Counted from the first letter of the stretch, positions 31,721-40,833 are shown. The stretch: 64,000 nucleotides of DNA from CATQHL01 sp965242895 (GCA_965242895.1 OZ251507.1:2294001-2358000); one strand, 5' to 3'. Notes: generated by a model from the letters alone, not told the origin. Numbers and translations are program-made.

Positions 31721-32209
31721 TCAGTGGGGCGTGGGCGTTCCGATGAGCAGGCGCAGAGCGTGGGGGACCACGTCGAGCACCGCTTCGGCGCACTCCACCG
31801 CCCCGCGCGGCGAACCCGGGAGGTTCAGGACGAGCGTCTTCTCCAGCGTGCCGGCGATCCCGCGCGAAAGACGACCGAGGGGGTTGACCAGCCGCATGGC
31901 TTCCGCCAGCCCCGGAGCCTGGCGGTCGATGACGGCGGAGGTGCCTTCCGGCGTGTTGTCGCGGGGGGCGAAGCCGGTGCCGCCTGTGGTGAGGATCAGC
32001 CCGGCGAAGCCCTCGGCCATTTCCGTCAGCGCCCTGGCCACCGATTCTTCGCCGTCCCCCACGATGCGCCGCTCGACGACCCGGTAAGAGGATTCGCTGA
32101 GCAGGTCTTCTAGGGCTTGCCCTGAGGTGTCGATGCGTTCTCCGGCGAACACGCCGTCGGAGACCGTGAGTATCTTGGCGGCGAGCCCGGCAGCGTTCAG
32201 ATCGGGCAT
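31721..32209 (-). CDS. Molybdenum cofactor MogA/MoaB-type protein
   Basis: 162 residues. Motifs TTGGTGFAPRDNTPEG and LNLPGSPRGA are typical of molybdopterin adenylyltransferase and its MoaB relatives. It activates molybdopterin with ATP before metal insertion. Its stop is one base from the ribD frame. Confidence 0.88.
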   Translation of the reverse strand: MPDLNAAGLAAKILTVSDGVFAGERIDTSGQALEDLLSESSYRVVERRIVGDGEESVARALTEMAEGFAGLILTTGGTGFAPRDNTPEGTSAVIDRQAPGLAEAMRLVNPLGRLSRGIAGTLEKTLVLNLPGSPRGAVECAEAVLDVVPHALRLLIGTPTPH

Positions 32210-32304
32210 GTCCAGACTTTAGCCGCGGCGCCTAGCAGCCCGCCCCGGATCGGCCAGCGTGGAGTCGTCACGGCGGGGGAGTTGCCTCAGGGAAGGTTGG
32301 AAGG
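32210..32304. other. fmt-mogA spacer, nothing seen
   Basis: 95 bp without recognisable features; it could hold a promoter for mogA-ribD. Confidence 0.4.
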
Positions 32305-33186
32305 TCAGCTTCTGAGGATGTGGCCGCCTTCGACACGGGCGCCCCGCAGCCAGTCGGCGGCTGTCATTGTTCTGCGTCCTTCGGGCTTTACCTCTAGCAG
32401 GCGCAACCCTCCGGCGCCCGTGCCTATGAGCGTCCCGGACATCTCGCCGGGCTCGAGCCCCTCGGCAGAGCCAGGCGCTGCGCTGAGTATCAGCAGCCGC
32501 CTCCCGCGGAACGTCGTCCAGGCTCTTTCCAGGCGGACTCTGCGGAGCAGGTGCTGGGCTGGCAGCGTCCAGTCGAGGCGCAGGTCTTCGGGGGTGATTT
32601 TCTTGGCCCAGGAAACCTCGCCCTGCTGGGGGGTGGGAGTTCCCAGTCCTTCGGTGAGGGCGCCGATGAGCAGCGAAGAGCCGACGTCGGTCAGCTTGCT
32701 GCGAAGTTCCGAAAGCGAGGCGTCCCCGATTGGGACTTCGGCGGAAGCGTAAATGCCACCCGTGTCGAGGGTTTCCTCGAGCTCCATGAGGCACACTCCG
32801 GTCGTCTCGTCGCCCGCCAGGATGGCTCGCTCCAGCGGCGCCGCCCCCCTCCAGCGGGGGAGGAGGGAGAAGTGGAGGTTCACCATGGGCACCTTCGCCA
32901 GGATGTGGGAGCGGATGAGCTGGCCGTACGCCACCACTACCCCCAGGTCGGCTTTGACGTCGAGGGTCGATTCTGGGTTGTGCCTTACTGGGACGCCCAG
33001 GGCGCGGGCGGCCTCTTCCACCGGCGTGGGCGAGGGTGAGCCGCGGCGCCCTCTGCGCTTTGGGGGGGCGGTGACGACCATGGCCGCATCGAATCCGGCT
33101 TCGCAGAGCGCCCGGAGCGGCGCAACCGACGCCTCCGGCGTGCCGAAGTAGACCAGCCGGTTGATTGTCTCTGGCGGTTTCATCAC
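32305..33186 (-). CDS. fmt: Methionyl-tRNA formyltransferase
   Basis: 293 residues. FGTPEASVAPL at the N-terminus, formyl-THF-binding site NLHFSLLPRWRGAAPLERA, and the C-terminal tRNA-binding domain. It formylates initiator Met-tRNA, and Def upstream later removes the formyl group. The two genes share strand and are 140 bp apart. Confidence 0.94.
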   Translation of the reverse strand: MMKPPETINRLVYFGTPEASVAPLRALCEAGFDAAMVVTAPPKRRGRRGSPSPTPVEEAARALGVPVRHNPESTLDVKADLGVVVAYGQLIRSHILAKVPMVNLHFSLLPRWRGAAPLERAILAGDETTGVCLMELEETLDTGGIYASAEVPIGDASLSELRSKLTDVGSSLLIGALTEGLGTPTPQQGEVSWAKKITPEDLRLDWTLPAQHLLRRVRLERAWTTFRGRRLLILSAAPGSAEGLEPGEMSGTLIGTGAGGLRLLEVKPEGRRTMTAADWLRGARVEGGHILRS

Positions 33187-33325
33187 GCCCCGGGAACCCG
33201 GCGAGCTCTGGCAGACCGGCGGGCGGGAGAGGAAGACCTGTTCGGCAACGTTGGGAGAACCTCGGGACGGAGTCCCCTGCCTCGCTCCGATCCTTTGCGG
33301 GGGCTGCCGCTGGACGCTGCCGCCG

Positions 33326-33838
33326 CTAGAGAGGGTGTCGGGACGTTCCGTTGCGCGACACGCCCTCGAGCCGCAGAGAGCGCATGGCGTCTTTGCGCTG
33401 GTCGCTGTCGAGGCGTTCGATCAGCAGGATGCCGTCGAGGTGATCGATTTCGTGCTGGATGAGCCGCGCAAAGAGATCGTCGGCCTCTAGGCACACCTCG
33501 TTGCCGTCGATGTCGTAACCCGAGAGCGCGACCCGCCTCGGGCGCTCAATCTCCCAGGAGTAGCCCGGCACGGACAGGCAGCCCTCTTCGTATGTCCAGG
33601 TTCCGTCATCTTCCGTGATGGTGGGGTTGACGATCACGCCCCGTCCGCAGTGCTCTTCCTCTGAGTAGACGAACAGCCGTTTGCCCACCCCTACCTGGGG
33701 AGCGGCCAGTCCGATCCCTCCGGCGATTGCCATGGTCTCGAACATGTTCCGGCAAAGCCTGGCGACGTTTCCGTCGATCTGGGTGATCTCCTCGGCCCGC
33801 TTCCTCAGCACAGGATCGCCGTAAGTGCGGATTTCCAC
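33326..33838 (-). CDS. def: Peptide deformylase
   Basis: 170 residues. The three motifs are GIGLAAPQVG, EGCLSVPG (metal Cys) and QHEIDHLDG (metal His pair and catalytic Glu). The N-terminus MEIRTYGDPVLRKRAEEI is typical. A G18 tract lies 49-66 bp upstream of the start. Confidence 0.95.
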   Translation of the reverse strand: MEIRTYGDPVLRKRAEEITQIDGNVARLCRNMFETMAIAGGIGLAAPQVGVGKRLFVYSEEEHCGRGVIVNPTITEDDGTWTYEEGCLSVPGYSWEIERPRRVALSGYDIDGNEVCLEADDLFARLIQHEIDHLDGILLIERLDSDQRKDAMRSLRLEGVSRNGTSRHPL

Positions 33839-33886
33839 GGCGGCAGGTTATCGCGCTGCCGTTGCGAATGTCAATAGGCAAGTTGG

Positions 33887-33904
33887 GGGGGGGGGGGGGG
33901 GGGG
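33887..33904. repeat. G18 homopolymer upstream of def
   Basis: Eighteen consecutive G in the divergent spacer between def (minus) and the methyltransferase gene (plus). It may influence def transcription or form a G-quadruplex. Assembly length is uncertain. Confidence 0.6.
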
Positions 33905-34105
33905 ATGTGCGCTGGAGGGTGGACGAAGGGGAGAGGCGGTGGTAGAGGAGGGGAGTGCGCTGGGTAGTGGACGAGGGAGAGGGGGTGGTAGAGGGAGGGG
34001 AGTGCGTTAGGTGGTAGACGAGGGGGAGGGAGTGGTGGAGGAGGGATGTGCGCTGGGGGTGGACTGGGCGTCACGCCTGGAGTGGTGGAGGAGGGTGGTC
34101 GGGCA
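33905..34105. repeat. Degenerate 47-bp tandem repeat
   Basis: TGCGCTGGG...GTGGACGAGGGAGAGGGGGTGGTAGAGGAGGG recurs with periods 48, 47 and 46 (anchors at 33908, 33956, 34003, 34049). No gene in 33839-34130. Confidence 0.65.
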
Positions 34106-34130
34106 TCTTTGCGGAAGCTAGTTTTTTGGT

Positions 34131-34778
34131 GTGAGCGGGCCTGCTGATCCGCAGCACTACTACTCGTCCGATCCGGCGGTTCAGAGCCGCAGGCGGCTGG
34201 TGAAACTGCGGCTGAAAGACCTGTCGGCCGACCTTCTCACCGACCGCGGCGTCTTTTCCTATCGGCGCATCGACCCGGGCACCAAACTCCTCTTGGAGCG
34301 AGGCCCCCGACCTCCCGTCGAGGGGGGCTCGGGGGGCTCGGGGGGCTCTCTGACGTTGCTGGATCTGGGCTGCGGATACGGCCCCATCGCTCTGGTGCTT
34401 GCGCGCAGGTCTCCTGCTGCCGAAGTCTGGGCGGTGGATGTGAACGGACGCGCCCGCGAGCTGACCGAGATCAACACCAGGGCGTACGCAGAGAGGGTGC
34501 GCGTCGCCGCTCCTGAGGAAGTTCCGGATGCGGTGCGCTTCGACGCCGTCTACTGCAACCCACCTGTGCGCATCGGGAAGGAGGCCCTAGCGGCGCTGCT
34601 GATGAAGTGGTTGAGGAGGCTGAAGGAAGGGGGCTTCGGAGCGCTCTCGGTTCACAAGAACCTAGGAGGCGCCAGCTTGGAGCGCTGGCTTACGGAGCAG
34701 GGCTGGAACGTCCGCACTCACGCTCGGCAGGCGGGCTATCGAGTGCTGCAGGTGAAGGCCTCTCAGCCCAGTTGTTAG
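34131..34778 (+). CDS. Class I SAM methyltransferase (RsmC/RlmG-like)
   Basis: 215 residues from GTG 34131. HYYSSDPAV and DRGVFSYRRIDPGT lead to the SAM motif LDLGCGYGPIAL and the catalytic NPPV in YCNPPVRIGKE. This is the MTS-domain family that methylates guanines in rRNA. A GGSGGSGGS repeat precedes the SAM motif. It is convergent with priA. Confidence 0.85.
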   Translation: MSGPADPQHYYSSDPAVQSRRRLVKLRLKDLSADLLTDRGVFSYRRIDPGTKLLLERGPRPPVEGGSGGSGGSLTLLDLGCGYGPIALVLARRSPAAEVWAVDVNGRARELTEINTRAYAERVRVAAPEEVPDAVRFDAVYCNPPVRIGKEALAALLMKWLRRLKEGGFGALSVHKNLGGASLERWLTEQGWNVRTHARQAGYRVLQVKASQPSC

Positions 34779-34880
34779 AGGCGGGTCGAATCTACGGGCG
34801 TCTGTCTTTGTCCCGCTGGCGAAGGTGAAGGCCTCTCAGCGCCGGTGTTCCCAGTTGCTAGAGTCGGGTGGAATCTACGG
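34751..34880. repeat. Direct repeat joining two convergent gene ends
   Basis: GTGAAGGCCTCTCAGC at 34752 and 34826, each followed by CAGTTG(T/C)TAGAG and TCGAATCTACGG/TGGAATCTACGG. The first covers the methyltransferase stop, the second runs into the priA stop. Confidence 0.6.
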
Positions 34881-36729
34881 CAACCCGCAGACGTCCTTTA
34901 GGGCGCTCGACCTCGTTCAGTGCGTCGATCAGCGCCTCGGCGTCGGGGGAGCGCACGATCCACCTGCCGCCTTCCGACGCAGAGACGGTGATTCCCTCCG
35001 GCGAGCCCAGACGCCGGATGAACTCGGGCGCAGAGGCGCCGGATATCTCCGCCAGCGAGCCGAAGGGGGGGAACCGCAGCCGCTGCCGCAGGGAACGGTC
35101 GTATTCGGACAGGATTTCCGGCGATGTCTCTCGCATCGATCGAATCACCACGTGATCGACCAGACGCGTTCCGATCATCAGCAGCCCGTCTGCGGTGCTC
35201 CGTCTCAGCAGGCGGGCTGCCCGCGCTAACTGGGCCATGGCCTGTTCGTTGGCGCGGAACCTAGGGGCGGTGAGTTCCCTGTCGAAGTCGAGGAAAGCTA
35301 CCAAGTCGGCGTCGGCGGCCTGATAGAGAGCGGCCTCTGTGCCCATCAGAACCCTGGCGTCGGACGGCGTCCAGCGCTGCTCTCGGCTGACTTCTGCCAC
35401 TTCCGTGCCTAGCAGCGCCTGAAGGTCTTCCGCTAGGCGGGAGATACCTGGGCGGATCGCCTTGAGCCTCATCGACCCGCAGAATGAGCAGAGACGCGGA
35501 CGTTCCTCGCCGCAGCGCCCGCACGTGAGGCGTCCGGCGGTCAGCTCGCTCACTGAGGCAGAGCACTCGTCGCAGCGCACCAGTTCGCCGCACGCCCCGC
35601 AGGCCAGCAGACGAGCTCTGCCCTTGCGGTTGAGCACGCACACGGCGCGTCGGCTGCGCCGCAGCCGTTTGACGAGCGGCTCAGTGAGCAGCCCCATCCG
35701 ACGATGCTCAGGATCTCGCAGGTCGACGATCTCCAGTTCTGGCCAGCCAGCCTTTTCCTCTGCGGGGGTCGGTGCGAAGATTGCGCCGGGCGACGCCGTC
35801 AGCAGGGCTTCGAGGGTGGGGACGGGAGAGGTCAGCACGCAGGGGACGCCGCTGCGTCGGGCGCGCTCTGCCGCCACCTCACGGGCGTGCCAGGTGGGCG
35901 AAGATTCGGAGGAAAGACTCTCGTCGTGTTCGTCGAAGACCACCACGGCGCCGAGAGCGGGGGAGGGGCCGAAGACGGCGGAGCGCGTGCCTACGACGGC
36001 GGCGCCCCCGGCTGCGGCAGCCCGCCAGTCGTCCGGGAGGTGGGCGGCCATATGACCGCTCCGCCGCAGCCTCTCGGCGAGACGGGCGGCTTCGGAGAGG
36101 GTGGGCACAACCAGCAGAGGGTCTGCTCGGCGCAAGGCGGCCTCGACCAGCGGCCACTTGTCTGCGGCAGGAGGTATGCGCACGACCGAGACCGGATGCT
36201 CAAAGCAGGTGTCGTATTTCCCCTCGGGCGGAGCGCCCCCCTCGGGCGGAGCGCCCCCCTCGGGCGATTTGATTCCTCCCGCAGTCTTGACCGCCGTCGC
36301 CTCTGCTGCGCTCCCCCCCGGCGGGGCGCCTCCCTCGGGCGGCTTGTCCGGCCCGCCCCTGCGACCGCTTAGCGGAACTACGCGGGGCGCAGTGGCTGTG
36401 TCGGCGAAGAAGCACCACGCTCCGACCCAGCGGCGGGCCGCCCATCGGGCCAGCTCCAGCACGTCCTCCGAAGGTCCAGCCCCTACCAGTTTCGTGAGCA
36501 GTGAGAGTTCGCCGTCCGTGTAGGGGTCGGGGGGGTCGCACTCCGTTACCCAGCCGCGCACCCTGCGTCCGTGGAAAGGCATTCGCACGAGCGTCCCTAC
36601 GACGAGGTGGCTCGAGCGTCTGTCGGCGTGCCAGGCGTCAGGCACGCGGTAGTCGAAGGTCTCGTGCACGCCTGCGATGTCCGGAAGCACGCGGACGATC
36701 CGCGGCCCCTCGGGGGAGGCGTCAGTCAA
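34858..36729 (-). CDS. priA: PriA-like primosomal protein, ATPase motif lost
   Basis: About 623 residues from TTG 36729, which overlaps the metK stop (TTGA); an ATG at 36792 would lie inside metK. N-terminal VLPDIAGVHETFDYRVP and HGRRVRGWV are PriA-like, and the zinc module (CGACG, CDEC, CGRCG, CSFCG) is intact. The Walker A motif is absent, as known for actinobacterial PriA, so it is unlikely to be a helicase. A repeat (PPEGGAPPEGG) is inserted near residue 165. Confidence 0.88.
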   Translation of the reverse strand: MTDASPEGPRIVRVLPDIAGVHETFDYRVPDAWHADRRSSHLVVGTLVRMPFHGRRVRGWVTECDPPDPYTDGELSLLTKLVGAGPSEDVLELARWAARRWVGAWCFFADTATAPRVVPLSGRRGGPDKPPEGGAPPGGSAAEATAVKTAGGIKSPEGGAPPEGGAPPEGKYDTCFEHPVSVVRIPPAADKWPLVEAALRRADPLLVVPTLSEAARLAERLRRSGHMAAHLPDDWRAAAAGGAAVVGTRSAVFGPSPALGAVVVFDEHDESLSSESSPTWHAREVAAERARRSGVPCVLTSPVPTLEALLTASPGAIFAPTPAEEKAGWPELEIVDLRDPEHRRMGLLTEPLVKRLRRSRRAVCVLNRKGRARLLACGACGELVRCDECSASVSELTAGRLTCGRCGEERPRLCSFCGSMRLKAIRPGISRLAEDLQALLGTEVAEVSREQRWTPSDARVLMGTEAALYQAADADLVAFLDFDRELTAPRFRANEQAMAQLARAARLLRRSTADGLLMIGTRLVDHVVIRSMRETSPEILSEYDRSLRQRLRFPPFGSLAEISGASAPEFIRRLGSPEGITVSASEGGRWIVRSPDAEALIDALNEVERPKGRLRVAVDSTRL

Positions 36730-37994
36730 TCCAGTCCGAAGGCCGACTTGAGAGCCTGGTAGCGCTCCGAGCTTTCGTCCACCCGTTCCCATGGGAAGCT
36801 CACGTCGTCTCGACCGAAGTGTCCGTAGGCGGCGGTTTTCCTGTAGACGGGGCGCACGGCAGGGTCGGGGTCGGCCAGCCGCAGGCTGCTGATGATGCCG
36901 CCCGGGGTCAGGGGGAAGATGTCGCGGACGGCTTCCTCGATGCGTTCGGGCTCGACGCTGTGCGTTCCGAAGGTGTCGACCCAGAAAGACATCGGATCTT
37001 CGTGTCCGATTACGTAGGCCGCCTGCAGTTCGCAGCGCTCAGCGGCTCCAACCGCCACCACGTGCTTGGCGGCCCAGCGCAGCATGTAGGCGGCAGAGCG
37101 GTCGACCTTTGTGGGGTCTTTGCCGCTCAGGGCGCCTCCCCCGTGGCGGGCATGCCCTCCGTAGGTGTCGACGATGATCTTGCGCCCGGTCACTCCGGTG
37201 TCTGCCGCGGGCCCGCCCTTCACGAAACGTCCGGTGGGGTTCACGATGACTGCGGGAGCGCACTTCCCCTCGATTTCGAGCCCGTCCCGTTCGGCCGCCT
37301 CCTCGAGCACGGGCGCTATGACGTGCTCGGCGATGTCGGGTTTGATGGCGCGGTTGAGGTCGTCTCGGTCGGCGTGCTGGGTGGAGATCAGCACGGTGTG
37401 GACTCGGAAGGGGCGCCCGTTCCGATACTCCACGTTCACCTGTGTCTTGCCGTCTGGCCGCAGGTAGGGGATCGTCCCGCGGCGCCGCATGAGGGTGAGC
37501 CGCTGAGCTAGCCGGTGCGCTAGGTGGATCGGCATGGGCATGTACTCGCTGGTGTCGGAACAGGCGTAGCCGAACATGAGTCCCTGATCGCCCGCCCCCG
37601 TCTTCTGGGAATTCTGGGAATCGTCTGTCGCTGTTCTGGCGGAATCGACTGGGCGGTCCACGCTCTTGCCGAAGTCGGTTGACTGCTCGCCGATGGTGAG
37701 CATCACGCCGCAGGCGTTTCCGTCGAAGCCGTACTCCCCGTTGTCGTAGCCGATGTCGACGATCGTCTGGCGGGCGATGGCGGGGATGTCGACCCAGGCC
37801 TCGGTGCGTATCTCGCCCGCAACGATGCAGAGCCCGGTAGTGAGCATGGTTTCGCAGGCCACTCGTGCGTATGGGAGATTCTCCGGTGTTTCCGCCCCTA
37901 GCACGGCGTCGAGGACGGCGTCGGAAATCTGATCGCACATTTTGTCGGGGTGGCCTTCGGTGACCGACTCTGACGTGAAAATACGGTGGGTCAT
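36726..37994 (-). CDS. metK: S-adenosylmethionine synthetase
   Basis: 422 residues. TSESVTEGHPDKMCDQISD, GAGDQGLMFGYA and GGGALSGKDPTKVDRSAAY are all present. It makes SAM from methionine and ATP. It overlaps coaBC by 4 nt (ATGA) and priA by 4 nt (TTGA). Confidence 0.96.
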   Translation of the reverse strand: MTHRIFTSESVTEGHPDKMCDQISDAVLDAVLGAETPENLPYARVACETMLTTGLCIVAGEIRTEAWVDIPAIARQTIVDIGYDNGEYGFDGNACGVMLTIGEQSTDFGKSVDRPVDSARTATDDSQNSQKTGAGDQGLMFGYACSDTSEYMPMPIHLAHRLAQRLTLMRRRGTIPYLRPDGKTQVNVEYRNGRPFRVHTVLISTQHADRDDLNRAIKPDIAEHVIAPVLEEAAERDGLEIEGKCAPAVIVNPTGRFVKGGPAADTGVTGRKIIVDTYGGHARHGGGALSGKDPTKVDRSAAYMLRWAAKHVVAVGAAERCELQAAYVIGHEDPMSFWVDTFGTHSVEPERIEEAVRDIFPLTPGGIISSLRLADPDPAVRPVYRKTAAYGHFGRDDVSFPWERVDESSERYQALKSAFGLD

Positions 37995-39382
37995 GTCGCC
38001 TCCGTCTTGACGGGCTCTGGTGGGGTGCTGGGAGGGTCTCCGCGGCGGGAAGACCCGCCGGCAGAGCCGTGGGATGAGGTTGCGCCGCCCGCGGGCGCAG
38101 CCCTTGCACGCAAACTTAGGATTCGATCTAGGACGGCCTCGGCCACCCTCGTCTTGGTAGTGAGAGGAACGGATGTTTGCTCGCCTAGGCGGTCGATCAT
38201 CAGGACTGCGTTGGTGTCGTGGCCGAAACCGACGCCGGGGGAGGAGACGTCGTTCACGACCAGCAGGTCTACTCCCTTGGAGCGCAGCTTGGCCTCGGCG
38301 TTCGTGAGCACGTCGCTGGTTTCGGCGGCGAAGCCGACGAGCGTCTGCCCATCCATTCGTGTGTTCCCCAACTCCGCAAGGATGTCTGGCGAAGGCTCGA
38401 AGGTCATCGACTTCGGCCAGTCGGCTTTCTTGATCTTCTTAGCGGCCACCATGCTCGGACGATAGTCCGACACCGCCGCGGCCATTATCACTACGTCTGC
38501 GGTCTGCTGAGAAAGAACGGAGCGGCGCATCTCCTCGGCCGTTTCGACCAGGGTGAGTTTCACTCCAGGAGGCACGGAACGCTCCGAAGCGGCCACCAGG
38601 GAGACCTCAGCGCCGCGGCACCAGGCCGCCTCGGCCAGGGCGTATCCCTGCTTTCCTGACGACCTGTTGCCCAGGAATCTCACAGGGTCGAGGGGTTCTC
38701 GTGTTCCGCCGGCCGTCACGAGCACCACCAGTCCGGCCATCGACTCCCCCGACAGCGCTCGAGAGGCGCCGCCGCCGGCGAGGGCGGCGGCTGAGCCGGA
38801 AGCCAGGGCGTCGATGGCGTCCGCAGCCGCAGCGACGATGGTCTCGGGGTCGGCTAGGCGTCCCGCCCCGAAGTCTCCGCCCGCTAGGCGTCCCTGTTCG
38901 GGCCATACGATGGCCACTCCTCGGCGCCGGAGCAGGTTCAGGTTGTCCGTCACGGCGGGGTGTTCCCACATCTCTGTGTGCATTGCCGGGCACACCACGA
39001 CGGGGGCGCGGGTGGCCAGCAGGGAAGCGCAGAGCAGATCGTCGGCTATTCCGCCTGCGTAGGCGCCGATGAATCGCGCCGTGGCGGGGCAGACGAGGAA
39101 TAAGTCGGCCTGTCTTCCCAGCGTGACGTGAGGGATCGGGTCTTCGTCCTCGAAGAGAGAGGTTCGCGCCTTTTCCGTTGCCAGGGCGGAAAAGGTGACT
39201 TCTCCGACGAAGCGGAGGGCGGAGTCGGTGAGCACTGGCGTCACCTGCGCTCCGGCGTCCTCTAGCCGTCTGCAGACCTCCACCGCCTTGTATGCGGCTA
39301 TTCCGCCGGTGACGCCGAGGACGACTCTGCGACCCTGCAAAGACCGCTCCGCCGCTCCGTCGAGGTCTTGCGAACTGCTCAT
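37991..39382 (-). CDS. coaBC: Bifunctional CoaBC (phosphopantothenoylcysteine synthase/decarboxylase)
   Basis: 463 residues. CoaC flavoprotein half: GVTGGIAAYKAVEVCR, PATARFIGAYAGGIADDLL and PAMHTEMW. CoaB half starts VTAGGTREPLDPVRFLGNRSSGKQGYALAE. Two successive steps of coenzyme A synthesis. The C-terminal 40 residues are low complexity. Confidence 0.95.
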   Translation of the reverse strand: MSSSQDLDGAAERSLQGRRVVLGVTGGIAAYKAVEVCRRLEDAGAQVTPVLTDSALRFVGEVTFSALATEKARTSLFEDEDPIPHVTLGRQADLFLVCPATARFIGAYAGGIADDLLCASLLATRAPVVVCPAMHTEMWEHPAVTDNLNLLRRRGVAIVWPEQGRLAGGDFGAGRLADPETIVAAAADAIDALASGSAAALAGGGASRALSGESMAGLVVLVTAGGTREPLDPVRFLGNRSSGKQGYALAEAAWCRGAEVSLVAASERSVPPGVKLTLVETAEEMRRSVLSQQTADVVIMAAAVSDYRPSMVAAKKIKKADWPKSMTFEPSPDILAELGNTRMDGQTLVGFAAETSDVLTNAEAKLRSKGVDLLVVNDVSSPGVGFGHDTNAVLMIDRLGEQTSVPLTTKTRVAEAVLDRILSLRARAAPAGGATSSHGSAGGSSRRGDPPSTPPEPVKTEAT

Positions 39383-39408
39383 TCCTGGTCTCTCCGTGTT
39401 GGGAGGGA

Positions 39409-39771
39409 CTAGGCGGTGCGGCCTTCGAGTTGGTGCTCTCCGAGGGCGCCTTCGTCCGAACGTTCACCTTTTAGGGCGCGCAGGACGAACGTCTCTTCCG
39501 TCTCTTCCTCGACGGGGACTTGGTTGTCTTCGGCTGCCACGATCTTGCCTGCGGAGATTTCCTCGAAAGAGATGGAGAGAGCTTTGCGAGAATTCGAACT
39601 CACCTGCGGAGGCACCATGCTCCCGATGCCCTGGCCGAGTTGGCCGTGGTAGTCGTTTATCTGCCTGGCACGGGTGGCTGCGAGGGTCACTAGTTGGAAG
39701 TTGGACCCGCCTGTTTTTTCTAGGAGGTCTTCGATTGGGGGCTTGATCAGGGAATCGCTTTGGTTGTTCAT
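39409..39771 (-). CDS. rpoZ: RNA polymerase omega subunit
   Basis: 120 residues. PPIEDLLEKTGGSNFQLVTL, AATRARQINDYH, and the later SRKALSISFEEISAGKI match omega. It stabilises RNA polymerase assembly. The acidic C-terminal third is longer than the minimal family form. Confidence 0.93.
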   Translation of the reverse strand: MNNQSDSLIKPPIEDLLEKTGGSNFQLVTLAATRARQINDYHGQLGQGIGSMVPPQVSSNSRKALSISFEEISAGKIVAAEDNQVPVEEETEETFVLRALKGERSDEGALGEHQLEGRTA

Positions 39772-39949
39772 TTTTCTCCGGGTGTGGGGGTCGTGCTCTT
39801 GGTTGCTTTGAGATTCGTCGGGCGAAAGGAGGGTTTCGCAGAGGCTTTGCGTTGGCTTTGCGTTCGGACTCAGTCTTCTAGGGCATGCATTGATCCGAGA
39901 TGGATTGCCCTATCGCCTACGGGCTAGGCAGTCTACGCTTCGAAGTCGG
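39772..39949. other. gmk-rpoZ spacer
   Basis: 178 bp with no gene. It is one of the widest gaps in the hisS-priA run, so an internal promoter for rpoZ-coaBC-metK-priA is plausible, though no clear -35/-10 pair is seen. Confidence 0.35.
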
Positions 39950-40519
39950 TTACGAAGCAGCTCGGCGGAGCTCCTGGCGACTTTCCTTGATGATTGAGGT
40001 GATGGCGTCGAGCGTCGAATCGATGTCCTCGTTTACGACCGTTATGGCGCCGAGGGCGAGAGCGGTCGACCTTTCCTCTGGGCCTAGCGCCACCCTCTTT
40101 CGGACTTGATCTTCGCTGTCGCCCCTCGTGCGAAGGCGCTGGGACTGATCGCCTTCTGAAGGGGCGTCGAGGAAGAGCAGGAGAGCCTCGGGCAGACGGG
40201 CGCGCACCTGTTTTGCCCCTTCCACGTCGATTTCCAGCAGGATGTCTTGCCCTGCCGGCGGGTCAGGCCAGGGAGTGCCGTAGAGGTGCCCGGCGAAGCT
40301 AGTCCACTCCAGGAACCCCTCGTCGTGGATGGCCGAGGTAAAAGCGTCCTTTTCGACGAAGCGGTAGGCGCTTTCCGGCTCGCCTGGGCGCTGGGGGCGC
40401 GTAGTCCAGGACGTGCTGAGCCAGAGGCGGGGATCCCGCTCCACCAATAGGTTTGCCAGAGTGCTCTTTCCGGATCCCCCCGGCCCGGAAAGAACGATGG
40501 TGAGGGAGGGGGTGCTCAG
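39950..40519 (-). CDS. gmk: Guanylate kinase, probable CTG start
   Basis: 189 residues if started at CTG 40519. The P-loop LSGPGGSGKSTLANLL lies upstream of the first ATG/GTG/TTG codon (GTG 40447), so a longer start is required. The only open stretch runs from a TAA to CTG 40519, which overlaps the mihF stop (CTGA). The kinase region SWTTRPQRPGEPESAYRFV and the lid follow. GMP to GDP phosphorylation. Confidence 0.9.
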   Translation of the reverse strand: MSTPSLTIVLSGPGGSGKSTLANLLVERDPRLWLSTSWTTRPQRPGEPESAYRFVEKDAFTSAIHDEGFLEWTSFAGHLYGTPWPDPPAGQDILLEIDVEGAKQVRARLPEALLLFLDAPSEGDQSQRLRTRGDSEDQVRKRVALGPEERSTALALGAITVVNEDIDSTLDAITSIIKESRQELRRAAS

Positions 40520-40833
40520 TCTGAGAAGTGTTCGAGCAACTTAGCGCGCTGCTTGGAGCCGAGTCCGGCGACCTTGCGGCCTTCGGCGATGCCAAGGCTC
40601 TCCATGGCCTTGCGCGCTTTCACCTTGCCGGTTCCGGGCAGGGACTCCAAGACGGCGAGCACTTTCGTGCCCCCTACGATGGGGTCGCTGTCGGCTTCGT
40701 TGATCACGTCTCCGAGGGTTTTGTTGCCCAGGCGGATCTCCTGTTTGAACTCGGCGCGTGCGCGCCTTGCGGCGGCAGCCTTTGCCAGAGCAGCTTTTCT
40801 TTGTTCGTCTGTAAGTTTTGGTGGTGTAGCCAT
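40516..40833 (-). CDS. mihF: Actinobacterial integration host factor (mIHF)
   Basis: 105 residues: a long N-terminal helix (LTDEQRKAALAKAAAARRARAEF) and the helix-two-turn-helix region VLAVLESLPGTGKVKARKAME, GIAEGRKVAGLGSKQRAKLL. It binds and bends DNA as a nucleoid protein. The mihF-gmk-rpoZ order is conserved in actinobacteria. Confidence 0.94.
   Translation of the reverse strand: MATPPKLTDEQRKAALAKAAAARRARAEFKQEIRLGNKTLGDVINEADSDPIVGGTKVLAVLESLPGTGKVKARKAMESLGIAEGRKVAGLGSKQRAKLLEHFSD

Noticed and set aside
32210..32304. FMN riboswitch upstream of mogA-ribD
   Set aside because: The spacer is too short and lacks the conserved RFN-element blocks.
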